From assembly GCA_903927615.1 (NCBI GenBank), contig CAIYNU010000035.1, forward strand, positions 113,985-177,984: a stretch of 64,000 nucleotides of DNA. Reading direction: 5' to 3'. How positions within the stretch are numbered: position 1 is the stretch's first letter; each line of letters begins with the position of its first letter. The stretch is from an uncultured Rhodospirillales bacterium (GTDB lineage: Bacteria > Pseudomonadota > Alphaproteobacteria > Azospirillales > Azospirillaceae). Under the pieces are notes generated by a model. The model searched no databases. It was given only the letters and a program-made list of their open reading frames with translations, and was not told the origin of the DNA. The translations under genes and the position numbers were made by a program. Of this stretch, positions 52,989-62,150 are shown piece by piece.

Positions 52989-53990
52989 GACCCAGTCCTT
53001 CCATCATCCATGGCGAAATCCGGAACAGCGTGAGCCGTTTCCCCCAAAGGGACGGCGCAAGCCGTTCGCCCACACCAGGGATGGGGATGTGATCCTCCGA
53101 CGTCAAGGGGAAGGCGCCTTGCGCATCTCCATCACCGCTCGCCCCTGCGACACGAAAACGGAAGCTGTCACGCTGCGGCGGGAGCCGACAGGGGTTTGGA
53201 TCATCGCTCAAGGGGACGATGGTTTCCAGGGTCATGTCACGTCGCTGGATGGTCCATTCGTCGGTCTGCTCCAAGAGGGTGGCGCCGACGAGATGAAGGA
53301 TGGCCGCATCGTTCGGAAATATCCCGACGACAATCAGGGCCCTCTCATCGCCAACTGTCCGAAAATTGGGGCCACCTCATCGGGGCGGTTTTTTTTCCGC
53401 CGACGGGGCTTTTCACACTTGGCTGAAGGTGCTATACGCCTTGCCTGCGCTTGTCTGGGGCTTGGTGTTCTTCAACGAGTTTCTACCGGATCGCTGGAGC
53501 CTGGGATCGAACTGAGGCAGAGCGGCGAGGGATTGCCAAAATGAGGCTATTGCGGGAGACTGCAAGGACCCAAGATGGAAGCTTTTCGGTTACGGGATGG
53601 TCCTGCACCCGGCATCGCCGACGCAGTGTTGCTCGTTAACCGCTGTTGCTATTTGCGAGCACTGGTGATTGGCGCGCTAGAAGGAAGTGGCCGGAGCAAT
53701 ATCGGCTCGTCGACGAACGTTGAGCCGATTATAGCTGAACATCAAGATTATATAAATTGAGGTAGTGAATTTATCACTCCGCTGCCACCGGTGAATATCT
53801 GTGAGTCCTTCTGGAAACTGTGTGGTTAGCAATATTTTTGTTCATTCTCGTGCCTATATATACAACTTTATCGTAGCGGGGACTGTCATAACATTGAGGC
53901 ATTGCAGATTAAAATATTTGTTATTGGTCATCGGTAATTTGTAGGCAGTAGACGGCTGGCAGGAACCAATTCACATTACGAGAGTACACA
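52989..53990. other. 1-kb stretch without a convincing gene
   Basis: Short plus-strand frames exist (for example one ending at 53515 with a membrane-like end LKVLYALPALVWGLVFFNEF), but codon use is irregular and frames switch, so they are likely relics. A GGCGG-T8-CCGCC hairpin lies at 53384-53401. The last 250 bases are AT-rich and probably hold the promoter of the ABC exporter gene. Confidence 0.4.
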
Positions 53991-55841
53991 ATGGTCAGCA
54001 TTACCAGCTACATCGTTTTTGGTCGCAAAGCTCTGGCGCTTCTGGCGACCAACCGACTGATGTTTATCACTTTTCTGATCGTGTCGGTTTTAGCCGCCCT
54101 GACCGAGGGCATCGGTATCGGTTTGCTGGTCCCCATCTTGCAGACTCAAGCTGACCCGAACGGATTTGATAACATTCCCGTACTTGGGTGGATCGCCACC
54201 CAATTTAGCGGCTATAGTGATAATGAAAGGATCAAATTGACAGCGATCATTTTGATGCTGACATTTATTTTTAGAGGACTTATACAATATGCTGCAAGCA
54301 CTATGAGTCAGATAATGCCGATCTACATTCAAAGGGTAATTGTAGAGAGGAATTATCATTTGATGATGGGTATCCGCATTTCTTATCTTGCTGATAGTAA
54401 CTATGGTGATTTGTACAACGATATTATTGGATGGGCACTGTTGGTTACCAACTTACTAACCAACTTTGCGATACTGATGTTAAGCGGATTGACTTTGTTG
54501 ATTTACGTAACCATGATGTTGCTTGTTTCATGGCGCCTGAGTTTGTTGGCCATGGGGTTCATGTTGATTGTCGCGCTTGTCCTGAGGGCACACTCGACGG
54601 GTGTTTTGCATCGCGTTGGTGGACGGATGAACGACGCAAAAGCTCGGCTCGACCATATCATCATGGAGAGTCTGGTTGGTATGAAGCTGATTCGTTTGCG
54701 CGCGGCAGAAACAATTATGGAGAAGACTTTCCTAACCCATTACAATCAAGTGGCCTCGGCTCAGCGGAGCGCGGCTCTAATTTTCTCCCGCAGCAACCCG
54801 GTGCTTGAAACCAGTTCGGGTATTTTTATCTGCGTATTGCTGTTCGCTAGTGCCGTAATGTACGAGGGCGATTCTCACGCTTGGGTCGGGAATATTTTGA
54901 TTTTTTTGTTTCTTATTTTTCGTTTGCTTGGCCCAGTCACGCAGATTGATAACGCACGCACACGCATCAGCAATTTGATGCCGGCGTTCGAACGGATGGA
55001 GCGGTTTCAACTGTCGGCGCGCGAGATGGAACAACCAAACGGCGCCCGCACTATCCAACGGTTGCATCAAGGCGTGGTCTTTGATAACGTATCCTTCGCC
55101 TATAAGGCCGAAGGTTCGTTGGTTCTCGATCGGGTGTCGACCACCATCCCCCGGGGGCGAATGACGGCGATCGTTGGTCCTTCCGGTGCGGGCAAGAGCA
55201 CCTTGATCAACCTCATCACCCGCCTTTATGATCCACAATCAGGTCGTATCCTGGTCGATGGTGTTGATCTGAATGATCTGGACGTTCGGTCCTGGCGCAA
55301 GCGACTGGCGGTCGTTAGTCAAGACATCTTCATCTTTAACGACACGGTCGCCAACAACATTCGCTTTGGGTTCGATGAGGTGCCGATGGACCGGGTTCGT
55401 GAAGCTGTGAAACTGGCGTCGGCCGAAAGCTTCGTGAACGCCTTACCCGAGGGGTATGATACCCTGTTGGGGGATCGTGGCATGCGGTTATCGGGTGGAC
55501 AACAACAGCGTATCGCCATTGCCCGGGCGATTCTCGCCGATCCCGACCTGTTGATTATGGACGAGGCAACGAGCCACCTGGATACCTTCGCTGAAAGAGC
55601 CATCCAACAGGCCCTTGATCAGCTTTCGCAGGATCGTACGCTACTGGTGATTGCCCATCGTCTGTCGACCATTCGCCGCGCCGACAACGTGATCGTGCTG
55701 TCCGAGGGCCGCATCGTTGAGGAAGGCCGCCATGAGGATTTGCTGAGACAGCGTGGCAGTTATTGGGAGATGGTCGAACACCAACGGCTTGAATTGGTCG
55801 ATGAGGACCGCGTCACTCCGGCGGCCGAGATGATGGTATAA
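53991..55841 (+). CDS. ABC exporter, fused permease and ATPase (MsbA/lipid-A type half-transporter)
   Basis: 616 residues. Six TM helices in the first ~330 residues, then the nucleotide-binding domain: Walker A VGPSGAGKSTLINLI, Q-loop VSQDIFIFNDTV, signature LSGGQQQRIAIARAI, Walker B LLIMDEATSHLD, H-loop VIAHRLSTI. Homodimeric exporters of this type move lipids, peptides or polysaccharide precursors. The N-terminal half is much lower in GC than the C-terminal half, which suggests different ancestry or transfer. No accessory gene identifies the substrate. Confidence 0.93.
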   Translation: MVSITSYIVFGRKALALLATNRLMFITFLIVSVLAALTEGIGIGLLVPILQTQADPNGFDNIPVLGWIATQFSGYSDNERIKLTAIILMLTFIFRGLIQYAASTMSQIMPIYIQRVIVERNYHLMMGIRISYLADSNYGDLYNDIIGWALLVTNLLTNFAILMLSGLTLLIYVTMMLLVSWRLSLLAMGFMLIVALVLRAHSTGVLHRVGGRMNDAKARLDHIIMESLVGMKLIRLRAAETIMEKTFLTHYNQVASAQRSAALIFSRSNPVLETSSGIFICVLLFASAVMYEGDSHAWVGNILIFLFLIFRLLGPVTQIDNARTRISNLMPAFERMERFQLSAREMEQPNGARTIQRLHQGVVFDNVSFAYKAEGSLVLDRVSTTIPRGRMTAIVGPSGAGKSTLINLITRLYDPQSGRILVDGVDLNDLDVRSWRKRLAVVSQDIFIFNDTVANNIRFGFDEVPMDRVREAVKLASAESFVNALPEGYDTLLGDRGMRLSGGQQQRIAIARAILADPDLLIMDEATSHLDTFAERAIQQALDQLSQDRTLLVIAHRLSTIRRADNVIVLSEGRIVEEGRHEDLLRQRGSYWEMVEHQRLELVDEDRVTPAAEMMV

Positions 55842-56029
55842 GGATTGGGTAATCCGTTAGTGTGATAATCGGCCCTTCTGTAGATGACAGTACTTCCACC
55901 GGGTCCGACGTCGTCGTAGAGTGAACCTGTAGCACGTTACGAGCAAAGATCAAGCCGACTTTCGCCAATACGACCTACCCCGCTGATAACCATGAGCGCC
56001 GCCCAACCGAGCCCAACAGGAGCTTCTCA

Positions 56030-56332
56030 ATGCCGCACAAGAAAACGATCGAATCTACCGTCAAGAAGATTGTCGAACGCCTTGACCGGCTCGATGGTTT
56101 ATCGTCAACGGAACGTCAACAGGTCATCGATCGATTTAACGAAGCTCTGCACCGTTTTTTTCCACCGGCAGAACGTATAGCCAACAACCCGGAACTTTCC
56201 AGCCAACTCCGTGTCGAAATGGCGGTGGTTCAGATGATCGCCTCCCTCGAAGCCCTTGAGGGGCTGAAATTCGAAGCGCAAATAGAGGTTCTTGCCGAGA
56301 TTAAGGAAGTTCTTGGGATCGTTGGACACTGA
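56030..56332 (+). CDS. Small helical hypothetical protein
   Basis: 100 residues; ATG 56030 with CAGGAG upstream. Predicted all-helical (STVKKIVERLDRLDGLSSTE, AVVQMIASLEALEGLKFEAQ). No family recognised, no signal peptide or TM segment. Lies between the ABC exporter and the degenerate transposase region. The interval 56333-56533 shows no gene. Confidence 0.55.
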   Translation: MPHKKTIESTVKKIVERLDRLDGLSSTERQQVIDRFNEALHRFFPPAERIANNPELSSQLRVEMAVVQMIASLEALEGLKFEAQIEVLAEIKEVLGIVGH

Positions 56333-56533
56333 CCGAACGGTCTCATTCCTCAGACCGTGAATGAGGAATGTCTTCAACCCGGGGTCATTCCTTCCGTCGC
56401 GGCGGTAGGCCCGGGTTGACGGCGCGTTCCCCCGGGGGCAGGGCTGTTCAACGCTGAAGTTGGGGTGCTGAGGACGGCCGAGGGGCTGGCAAAAAAGACG
56501 ATTCCCCTGACGGGTTTTGTCTGAATCTATGGC

Positions 56534-56558
56534 GGACAACCCTCCTGGAGGGTTGTCC
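56534..56558 (+). promoter_or_regulatory. Hairpin sequestering the transposase ribosome site
   Basis: Perfect 11-bp arms (56534-56544, 56548-56558) with a CTG loop. The right arm contains GGAGGG, the ribosome site for the ATG at 56560. This matches the known way insertion sequences block translation from read-through transcripts. Confidence 0.6.
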
Positions 56559-56559
56559 G

Positions 56560-56840
56560 ATGTCGAGCACGTTGCTGTCGATTTTCGCCGAGGTTTCCGA
56601 TCCGCGGCGCGACCAGGGCAGGATGTCCCCGCTGGCGCCGATCATGCTGTTCACGGTTTTTGTTCACCCTGGACGCCATGCATTGTAAAAAAAACTTTAA
56701 GGTTGCGCGTGATACGGGCAATAATCTGTTGCTCCAAGTAAAAGCGAACCAGCCCACCGTGTTTGAAGCCGTCCGCGCCCAGGCGGGGAGCAGTACCCCC
56801 TCCGACACCACCGTTTCGCGCGACAAAGGCCGCTCCCGCC
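56560..56840 (+). pseudogene. ISAs1-type transposase, internally deleted
   Basis: The N-terminus LLSIFAEVSDPRRDQGRMSP matches the ISAs1/H-repeat family, whose members begin with a DPRR.QG.R.PL block. At about 56660 the frame changes and the sequence jumps to the central catalytic part FTLDAMHCKKNF and LLLQVKANQPTVFEAV (the DDE region with TLDALHC and QPTL). Roughly the middle ~150 residues are missing and the C-terminus is replaced by an unrelated gene tail. No intact inverted repeats seen. Confidence 0.75.
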
Positions 56841-57093
56841 AGGAGGATCGTTCCTGGAACGCCTCCGGCTGGCGGTACGCGAACAGGGCGTAGACGATCT
56901 CCTCACCGTCATCGAGAGGGAGGCACTCCGTACGAAGGGAATCCTGACGGACAAGGGACTTCTCCTGGGTTCGATGAACCTCACCTACAGCGGCATGGAA
57001 CTGAATGACGAGGTCGTCGAGTACGACATAGACCCGGTCAACCGCGCGAACGCCCGTCTCTCCTTCGCGACGTATCTGGAACACTCCCCCTGA
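56830..57093 (+). pseudogene. C-terminal remnant of a phospholipase D-like (HKD) protein, DpdK-like
   Basis: An open frame running out of the transposase remnant, ending TGA at 57091. It reads FLERLRLAVREQGVDDLLTV, EALRTKGILTDKG, LLLGSMNLTYSGMELNDEVV, which is a PLD second HKD motif: K-x4-D and G-S-x-N are kept, but the His is Arg (RTKGILTD), a one-base change from CAT to CGT. The tail resembles PLD-like proteins of DNA-modification or defence loci such as DpdK; this naming is from memory of the pattern only. The next gene starts inside its stop (TGATG). Confidence 0.55.
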
Positions 57094-58027
57094 TGTACGA
57101 GATCGATCCTCGGGATGGCGCCTGGGCATCGCGTTTCTTCTCCGGCCGCAACGCCCTCGGGTGGGATTCGGTCATCGACGGGAGCGCTCCGAACGATTGG
57201 GCTTCGGACATCGCTCCATGGTTCGCTCCGCCACGCCGATCCGATCCCGACGCCCCTATGGTGCTGCCGCTCCTCGCCCGCGACGGAAGCGTCGTTTGGT
57301 ACGGTGTGTCACGGACGGTCCGCGGCGCCCATCGCCTCGCTGAGGATCTCCTCGCGGCGGTCGGCCCGTCGTATTCCGACTTCACCGGTGGAGCGCACGA
57401 ACCCAATCCCGGAGACACGTGCGAAGCCGCACTGACGGAGATATTCGCCCGGCCGATCCTTCTGCTCCGGCCGACCTCGCCCGCCGACATCCGGCCCATC
57501 CGGTCTGCGGTCGCGCGCTACCGCGGTCTCGTGGAACGCCGACCCGCCTTCGGGAGAACCGCAGCCAGGCCGTTCGGGATGGTCCGCGGCGAATTCTGGA
57601 AGTCAGACTGCTCGCGGGCCTCGGCCTGTGGCCTCAACTGGCAGGCCATACGAAACTTCTCGGATCGTTGACCGATCTGGTGCTGCCGCCCCGCGTCCTC
57701 GCCGACGTGATCGAGGCCCTGTACCGGGTCCATGCCGAACCATGCGAGGCGGACGGCGACGCCGAGGGCGCCCGTCGTCGCTTCCGGGAGGCTGGCGTCG
57801 AAAGGCGGGCCACCCTATTCGGGACGACGAAGGGATTGCGGACTCCCCGCGTCGTCAAGGCGTTCCTTCTCTTCGAGACGATGCGGACTCCACCCGATCG
57901 CCAACGCTTCGAGGCTCTCGCCGACCTGCTCGCAGACGGAACGTCCGAACCGTTCGCCGCCGCCATGGCATCGCTGCTTCCCGCACCCGTCGCGCTTCCC
58001 ATGACTTTTACCGTGCAATTTAGCTGA
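57093..58027 (+). pseudogene. Frameshifted companion of the PLD remnant, unknown family
   Basis: ATG 57093 overlaps the PLD stop. The first frame runs ~165 codons (EIDPRDGAWASRFFSGRNAL, LARDGSVVWYGVSRTVRGAH), then near 57597 the coding signal moves by one frame and continues as VRLLAGLGLWPQLAGHTKLL to TVQFS and TAG at 58025. The combined product would be ~310 residues. One frameshift is enough to explain it. No domain recognised; the overlap with a PLD gene suggests a former two-gene defence operon. Confidence 0.5.
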
Positions 58028-58162
58028 CGTGGTCCACTAGGCATACCCACACATCCGCGGATATCATCCATCGCTTTCTCGACGGAGCTATCCGCTTTGA
58101 ACGCCATCCGAATGGAACATTCATGGTAACGATCGGCAAGTGACGCCTCCGAAGGAGTGGTG

Positions 58163-60175
58163 ATGAAGCAGACATTTCTCGTCGGTGGCTGCGTCCGTGA
58201 CCTGCTGCTGCGCCTTCCGGGCCGGGACCGCGACCGGGTGGTGGTCGGGTCCACGCCGGACGAGATGCTTGCCCTGGGCTTCATTCAAGTCGGCCGCGTT
58301 TTCCCGGTCTTCCTTCATCCCGAAACCCGTGAGGAGCACGCCCTGGCCCGGAACGGGCATGGTGGCTTCGGTCCGGATGTCACGCTCGACGAGGATCTGC
58401 GGCACCGTGACTTCACGATCAATTCCATGGCGATGGATAACGCTGGCCGGCTGTATGATCCCGTCGGCGGCACCACGGACATCGAGGCCCGGATCATCCG
58501 CCATGTTGGCGACAGTCTGCGTGTCGACCCGCTGCGCATCCTGCGGGCCGCCCGGTTCGCGGCACAGCTTCGATTCAGCGTCGCCCCCGAGACTCTGACC
58601 GAGATGCGAAGTCTGGCCGCCGCTGGCGCCTTGGCGACCGTCGCGCCCGAACGTGTCTGGGCCGAACTCGAAAAGGCGCTGAAGACGACCAACCCCAGCC
58701 GCTTCTTCCTGGTTCTGCGCGCCGCAGGGGTTCTTGCTTTTGTGTTCCCGGAACTTGATCGGCTGTTCGGCATCCCCCAGCGTGCCGACTACCATCCCGA
58801 GATCGACACCGGGGTTCACTCGATGATGGTGCTGGACTGTGCCGCACGTCTGACCGCCGACCCTGCCGTTCGGTTTGCCTCGTTGGTGCACGACTTGGGT
58901 AAGGGCACTACGCCGGCCGTGCTTCTGCCCCGTCACCACGGCCACGAGGACCGGGGACCTGATCAGGTCGAAGCCCTGGTGCGTCGGTATGGCGGGCCGA
59001 ACCTGTTCATCGAACTCGGACGTACCGCCGCGCGCGTTCACGGCCTGCTGCACAAGGTGTCCGAACTCCGCCCGGGCACGATCCTGGAGGTGCTCGAAAC
59101 GGCCGACGCCTTCCATCGGCCCGAGCGGCTCGAGGCGCTGCTGATCGTCGGCGAGGCCGACCGCCGCGGCCGCCTCGGGCACGGAGACGACCCGTACCCC
59201 CAGGCGGCCGAATGGCGCCGTGCCCGGAAGGCCGCAGCCGCGATCACCGCCCGCGACCTCGTCGCCGGCGGCGACAGTCCCGGACCGGACCTCGGGCCGA
59301 AGCTGTTCCAACGTCGGGCCGAAGCCATCCGGACCGCGTTACGGGCCGATCAACGTCCATCCCCTCCATCAGTGACCGATGGCATCAGCCTGTCGGCCAG
59401 GATGCGCATCACCGACGCTCTCCGGAACATCGAACGCGACGACAGCGTCACCATCCTGTTTGCGGTTGAGTCGGGCAGTCGCGCCTGGGGCTTTCCGTCT
59501 CCGGACAGCGATTTCGACGTCCGGTTCGTCTATGTCAGACCGCTTGATTGGTATCTGTCCACGTCCCGGCGGCGAGACGTCATCGAACGGCCGATCGTCG
59601 GGGACCTGGACGTCAACGGCTGGGACATTCAGAAGGCTCTGGCCGCGCTGGTCACCGGCCATCCGGTCCTGCTGGAGTGGCTGTGCTCGCCGATCGTCTA
59701 TCTGGAACGGCCGGAAACCGCGTCACTGCGGATGTTCGCGGAACGGAGTGATCATCGGAAGGCCGCCGTCCATCACTATCGCGCCCTGCTCAAGAAATAC
59801 TGGCTGGAGTACGGAAATGGCCTGGATGCCGTCAGCCTGAAGAAATACCTCTACTGCGTGCGCCCGGCGGCGGCATTGCGCTGGCTGCGCACCAATGAAG
59901 GCCGGGTTCCGATGAGTCTTGCGGCTTTGCTGGCGGACATTCCGATGGAGCGCGAACTGCTGTCCGAGATTCAATGCCTCGTGACAGCCAAGGCAAGCTT
60001 GCCGGAACTGGGTACCGGGGAGCGGTTGCCGGGCATCGACGCCTTCGTCAACGAGGAACTCGAAAAGGCCGACGCCGAAAAGCGTAGCACGGTTCAGACC
60101 GACACCGCGCTGCGCTCGGAGGCCGACAGGTTGTTCAGGCGTTTCGTGCAACAGTTCACGGCCGCCCGTGATTGA
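58163..60175 (+). CDS. CCA-adding enzyme with HD domain fused to an RlaP-like nucleotidyltransferase
   Basis: 670 residues; ATG 58163 with GAAGGAG at five bases. Residues 1-~410 match class II bacterial CCA tRNA nucleotidyltransferase: GGCVRDLLLRLPGRDRDRVV, PVFLHPETREEHALAR, RRDFTINSMA-like RHRDFTINSMAMD, RVDPLRILRAARFAA, and the HD metal phosphatase motif LVHDLGKGTTP. From ~413 a second nucleotidyltransferase begins: FAVESGSRAWGFPSPDSDFD with the DxD/D acids, then VYVRPLDWYLS, typical of the YcgL/RlaP (RNA-ligase-associated) family, through ~665. Fusion of a CCA enzyme with RlaP points to repair of damaged tRNA 3' ends. The housekeeping cca gene should exist elsewhere. The next gene is tightly coupled. 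Confidence 0.9.
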   Translation: MKQTFLVGGCVRDLLLRLPGRDRDRVVVGSTPDEMLALGFIQVGRVFPVFLHPETREEHALARNGHGGFGPDVTLDEDLRHRDFTINSMAMDNAGRLYDPVGGTTDIEARIIRHVGDSLRVDPLRILRAARFAAQLRFSVAPETLTEMRSLAAAGALATVAPERVWAELEKALKTTNPSRFFLVLRAAGVLAFVFPELDRLFGIPQRADYHPEIDTGVHSMMVLDCAARLTADPAVRFASLVHDLGKGTTPAVLLPRHHGHEDRGPDQVEALVRRYGGPNLFIELGRTAARVHGLLHKVSELRPGTILEVLETADAFHRPERLEALLIVGEADRRGRLGHGDDPYPQAAEWRRARKAAAAITARDLVAGGDSPGPDLGPKLFQRRAEAIRTALRADQRPSPPSVTDGISLSARMRITDALRNIERDDSVTILFAVESGSRAWGFPSPDSDFDVRFVYVRPLDWYLSTSRRRDVIERPIVGDLDVNGWDIQKALAALVTGHPVLLEWLCSPIVYLERPETASLRMFAERSDHRKAAVHHYRALLKKYWLEYGNGLDAVSLKKYLYCVRPAAALRWLRTNEGRVPMSLAALLADIPMERELLSEIQCLVTAKASLPELGTGERLPGIDAFVNEELEKADAEKRSTVQTDTALRSEADRLFRRFVQQFTAARD

Positions 60176-60206
60176 CGGTGAACAGGACGAATGGCGGGAG
60201 CGGGAC

Positions 60207-61256
60207 ATGGGTGGGAACGCGCTGAAAACCTGTATCACGCGGCGCTATGCCGCCGCCGAGTTCACCGACCTGGCCGCCCTCGTCCTGGGGGCGCTGGCGC
60301 GCGATTTTCCCGCGCGCCGCTTTGCCCTCCTGCCGGCCTATCGGCGCAAGCCCGATTTCGGCGACATGGATATAGTCGTCGAGACGGCTCCGCATTCGGA
60401 CTTGTGTGAGTGGGCCGAGCGGACATGGTCTCCGGCACAGATTTCATGCAACGGCGGTGTGATCAGTTTCGAATGCCGGCAGTTGCAGATCGACCTGATA
60501 AGCCATGCCCCGGAAAATTTCGAGACCGCGCTGGCCTATTACAGTTGGAACGACCTCGGCAATTTTCTTGGCCGGATCGCGCACAAAATGGGGGTGCGCT
60601 ACGGGCATGATGGCCTGTCAGTGGTGTTCCGCGACGGCAACTACCAGTTCGGCGAACGGGTCGTCTGTAAGGACACCGACCGCATTCTGGACTTCCTCGG
60701 CTACGATGCCACCCGATGGCGTGCGGGGTTCGATACCCTGGAGGACATCTTCGCCTTCGCGGCCAGTTCACGCTTCTTCAACCCCGCCATCTTCGCGTAC
60801 GAGAACCGCAATCACGCCGCACGGACCCGCGATCGGAAAAGGGCGACCTACCGCGCGTTTCTCGAATGGATGGAGACCACCCCCAACCTTCCCGCCTATC
60901 CCTGGCCGTCGACCGGGGAACTGGGTGGACGGCGTCTCGATGAGGACGCACTGGCCAGGCTGTTCGCCGCCTTCCCGGAATTCCAGTCGGCATATCGGGA
61001 GGTGATGACCGATTTTGAAATCTGGCGGCAGGCCAAGCAACTGTTTAACGGAACGATCGTCTCTTCCCTGACGGGCCTGACCGACCGGCCCCTGGGCCAC
61101 TTCATGAGGCATCTCAAGGGACAGATGGGCCAGGAGCGGGATTTCCATCGGTGGCTGGTGCAGATGGGCAAAGGCGGCGTGGAGCGATGGTTGATGGACG
61201 AATTCTCCTCGTGGAAGACCTCGGACACACCGGATATTCCCAGGAAGGGATCATGA
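60207..61256 (+). CDS. Second nucleotidyltransferase-fold protein of the RNA-repair-like operon
   Basis: 349 residues from ATG 60207 (GGGAG at six bases); a GTG at 60168 would overlap the upstream stop. Near the start LPAYRRKPDFGDMDIVVE shows the G-D-x-D pair of polymerase-beta-like nucleotidyltransferases; then DLISHAPENFETALAYYSWN, ARIAHKMG-like RIAHKMGVRYGHDG. The remaining helical C-terminus ends in FHRWLVQMGKGGVERWLM. No exact family name is known to me. Its position directly after the CCA-RlaP fusion suggests they act on the same RNA. Confidence 0.75.
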   Translation: MGGNALKTCITRRYAAAEFTDLAALVLGALARDFPARRFALLPAYRRKPDFGDMDIVVETAPHSDLCEWAERTWSPAQISCNGGVISFECRQLQIDLISHAPENFETALAYYSWNDLGNFLGRIAHKMGVRYGHDGLSVVFRDGNYQFGERVVCKDTDRILDFLGYDATRWRAGFDTLEDIFAFAASSRFFNPAIFAYENRNHAARTRDRKRATYRAFLEWMETTPNLPAYPWPSTGELGGRRLDEDALARLFAAFPEFQSAYREVMTDFEIWRQAKQLFNGTIVSSLTGLTDRPLGHFMRHLKGQMGQERDFHRWLVQMGKGGVERWLMDEFSSWKTSDTPDIPRKGS

Positions 61257-61302
61257 CTCGAGCGGTCCTTAAGATGCGATCCTTCGCCCCTTGACGTGAC
61301 AA

Positions 61303-61319
61303 AGTGCAATTTTTGCACT
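61303..61319. promoter_or_regulatory. Palindromic operator and promoter of the DUF4160/DUF2442 pair
   Basis: A perfect inverted repeat AGTGCAA-TTT-TTGCACT. TTGACG at 61291 is a good -35; the candidate -10 TATATT at 61319-61324 is 22 bases away, so the pairing is loose. The palindrome sits where the HTH part of the second protein could bind to autoregulate. Confidence 0.5.
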
Positions 61320-61349
61320 ATATTCCGGGCATGATGCGCGAGGGCAGCC

Positions 61350-61580
61350 ATGGTCACGATGAGGCGACAGGGGAAAATCAAGATCGAGGTTCGCGCCGAC
61401 CACAACCCGCCGCATTTCCATGTGACCAGTCCCGATAGTGATTTCATGGTCGATTTACAGAGCTTTACCGTCATCCGCGGCAGCGGATTGGCACCTGAGT
61501 TGGCTGAGGCGGTAGAATGGGCCAGGGCCAATGCCACACTGCTTCTGGCGAAGTGGAGACAGATCAATGACTCGGAATGA
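61350..61580 (+). CDS. DUF4160 protein, toxin-like partner
   Basis: 76 residues; ATG 61350 with GAGGG at six bases. The DUF4160 hallmark IEVRADHNPPHFHV is intact, followed by VIRGSGLAPELAEAV and a helical end. DUF4160 genes usually pair with DUF2442 genes, as here with a 14-base overlap. The pair is viewed as toxin-antitoxin-like, though activity is not proven for the family in general. Confidence 0.85.
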   Translation: MVTMRRQGKIKIEVRADHNPPHFHVTSPDSDFMVDLQSFTVIRGSGLAPELAEAVEWARANATLLLAKWRQINDSE

Positions 61581-62037
61581 GACGATCACGGTTGGAGAGC
61601 CAATTCCCCGCCTGCGGTCGGTGGTGCCGACTGAGGGGTTTGCTGTTGTCGTTACCTGGGAGAACGGCCTAAGCGAGGAGATCGACCTCACCCCGATCAT
61701 CCTAGGCTTCAAAGTGTTTCGGCCTCTGCGGGAAGATCGCGCCTTGTTCGAGACCGTCCGACTCGGCGATTTCGGATCATCAATCGTCTGGACCGACGAC
61801 ATGGACCTGGCTGCCTATACCCTGGAGCGACAGGCGGAGAGCCGCCGTGTGATGCCAGTCACTGAGTTCCGGGAGTGGATGACACGGAACCACCTGACCC
61901 TGGATACCGCCGCGCCAGTGCTGGGCATGTCGAGACGAACCGTGGCAGCCATTTCCAGCGGTGAGCGACCGATGGATCTGACCACGACATTGGCCTGTCG
62001 CGGATATGAGGCTATTATCCGACGGTCCGCAGCATAA
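61567..62037 (+). CDS. DUF2442 domain with HTH, antitoxin-like partner
   Basis: 156 residues from ATG 61567. N-terminal DUF2442 (FAVVVTWENGLSEEIDLTPI, RLGDFGSSIVWTDDMDLAAY), then a C-terminal helix-turn-helix (WMTRNHLTLDTAAPVLGMSR, TVAAISSGERP) of the XRE type. This is the DNA-binding antitoxin-like member and the probable ligand of the palindrome at 61303-61319. It overlaps the DUF4160 gene. Confidence 0.85.
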   Translation: MTRNETITVGEPIPRLRSVVPTEGFAVVVTWENGLSEEIDLTPIILGFKVFRPLREDRALFETVRLGDFGSSIVWTDDMDLAAYTLERQAESRRVMPVTEFREWMTRNHLTLDTAAPVLGMSRRTVAAISSGERPMDLTTTLACRGYEAIIRRSAA

Positions 62038-62150
62038 CCTGTCCCCGTCACTCCATATAATCTAGTGCCGCGTCACAGTGATTTCGACCGGTTCGCGCCT
62101 ATGACGGGCATTCCGGGCGGATTGTGCATCGTTCAAAGGCGGTCACTCAT

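Noticed and set aside
53384..53401. GGCGG-T8-CCGCC as a terminator
   Set aside because: The T run is in the loop, not after the stem, so it does not fit an intrinsic terminator.
52987..53544. Plus-strand frame of 185 codons
   Set aside because: No ribosome site, irregular codon use, frame-switching and no recognisable domain; described only as part of the gap.
56333..57092. Intact ISAs1 insertion sequence
   Set aside because: Only two short transposase blocks in different frames remain, and no terminal inverted repeats or target duplication were found.
58121..59311. Minus-strand frame of ~396 codons opposite the CCA-RlaP gene
   Set aside because: The plus-strand product has clear CCA-enzyme motifs over the same bases; the antisense product has none.
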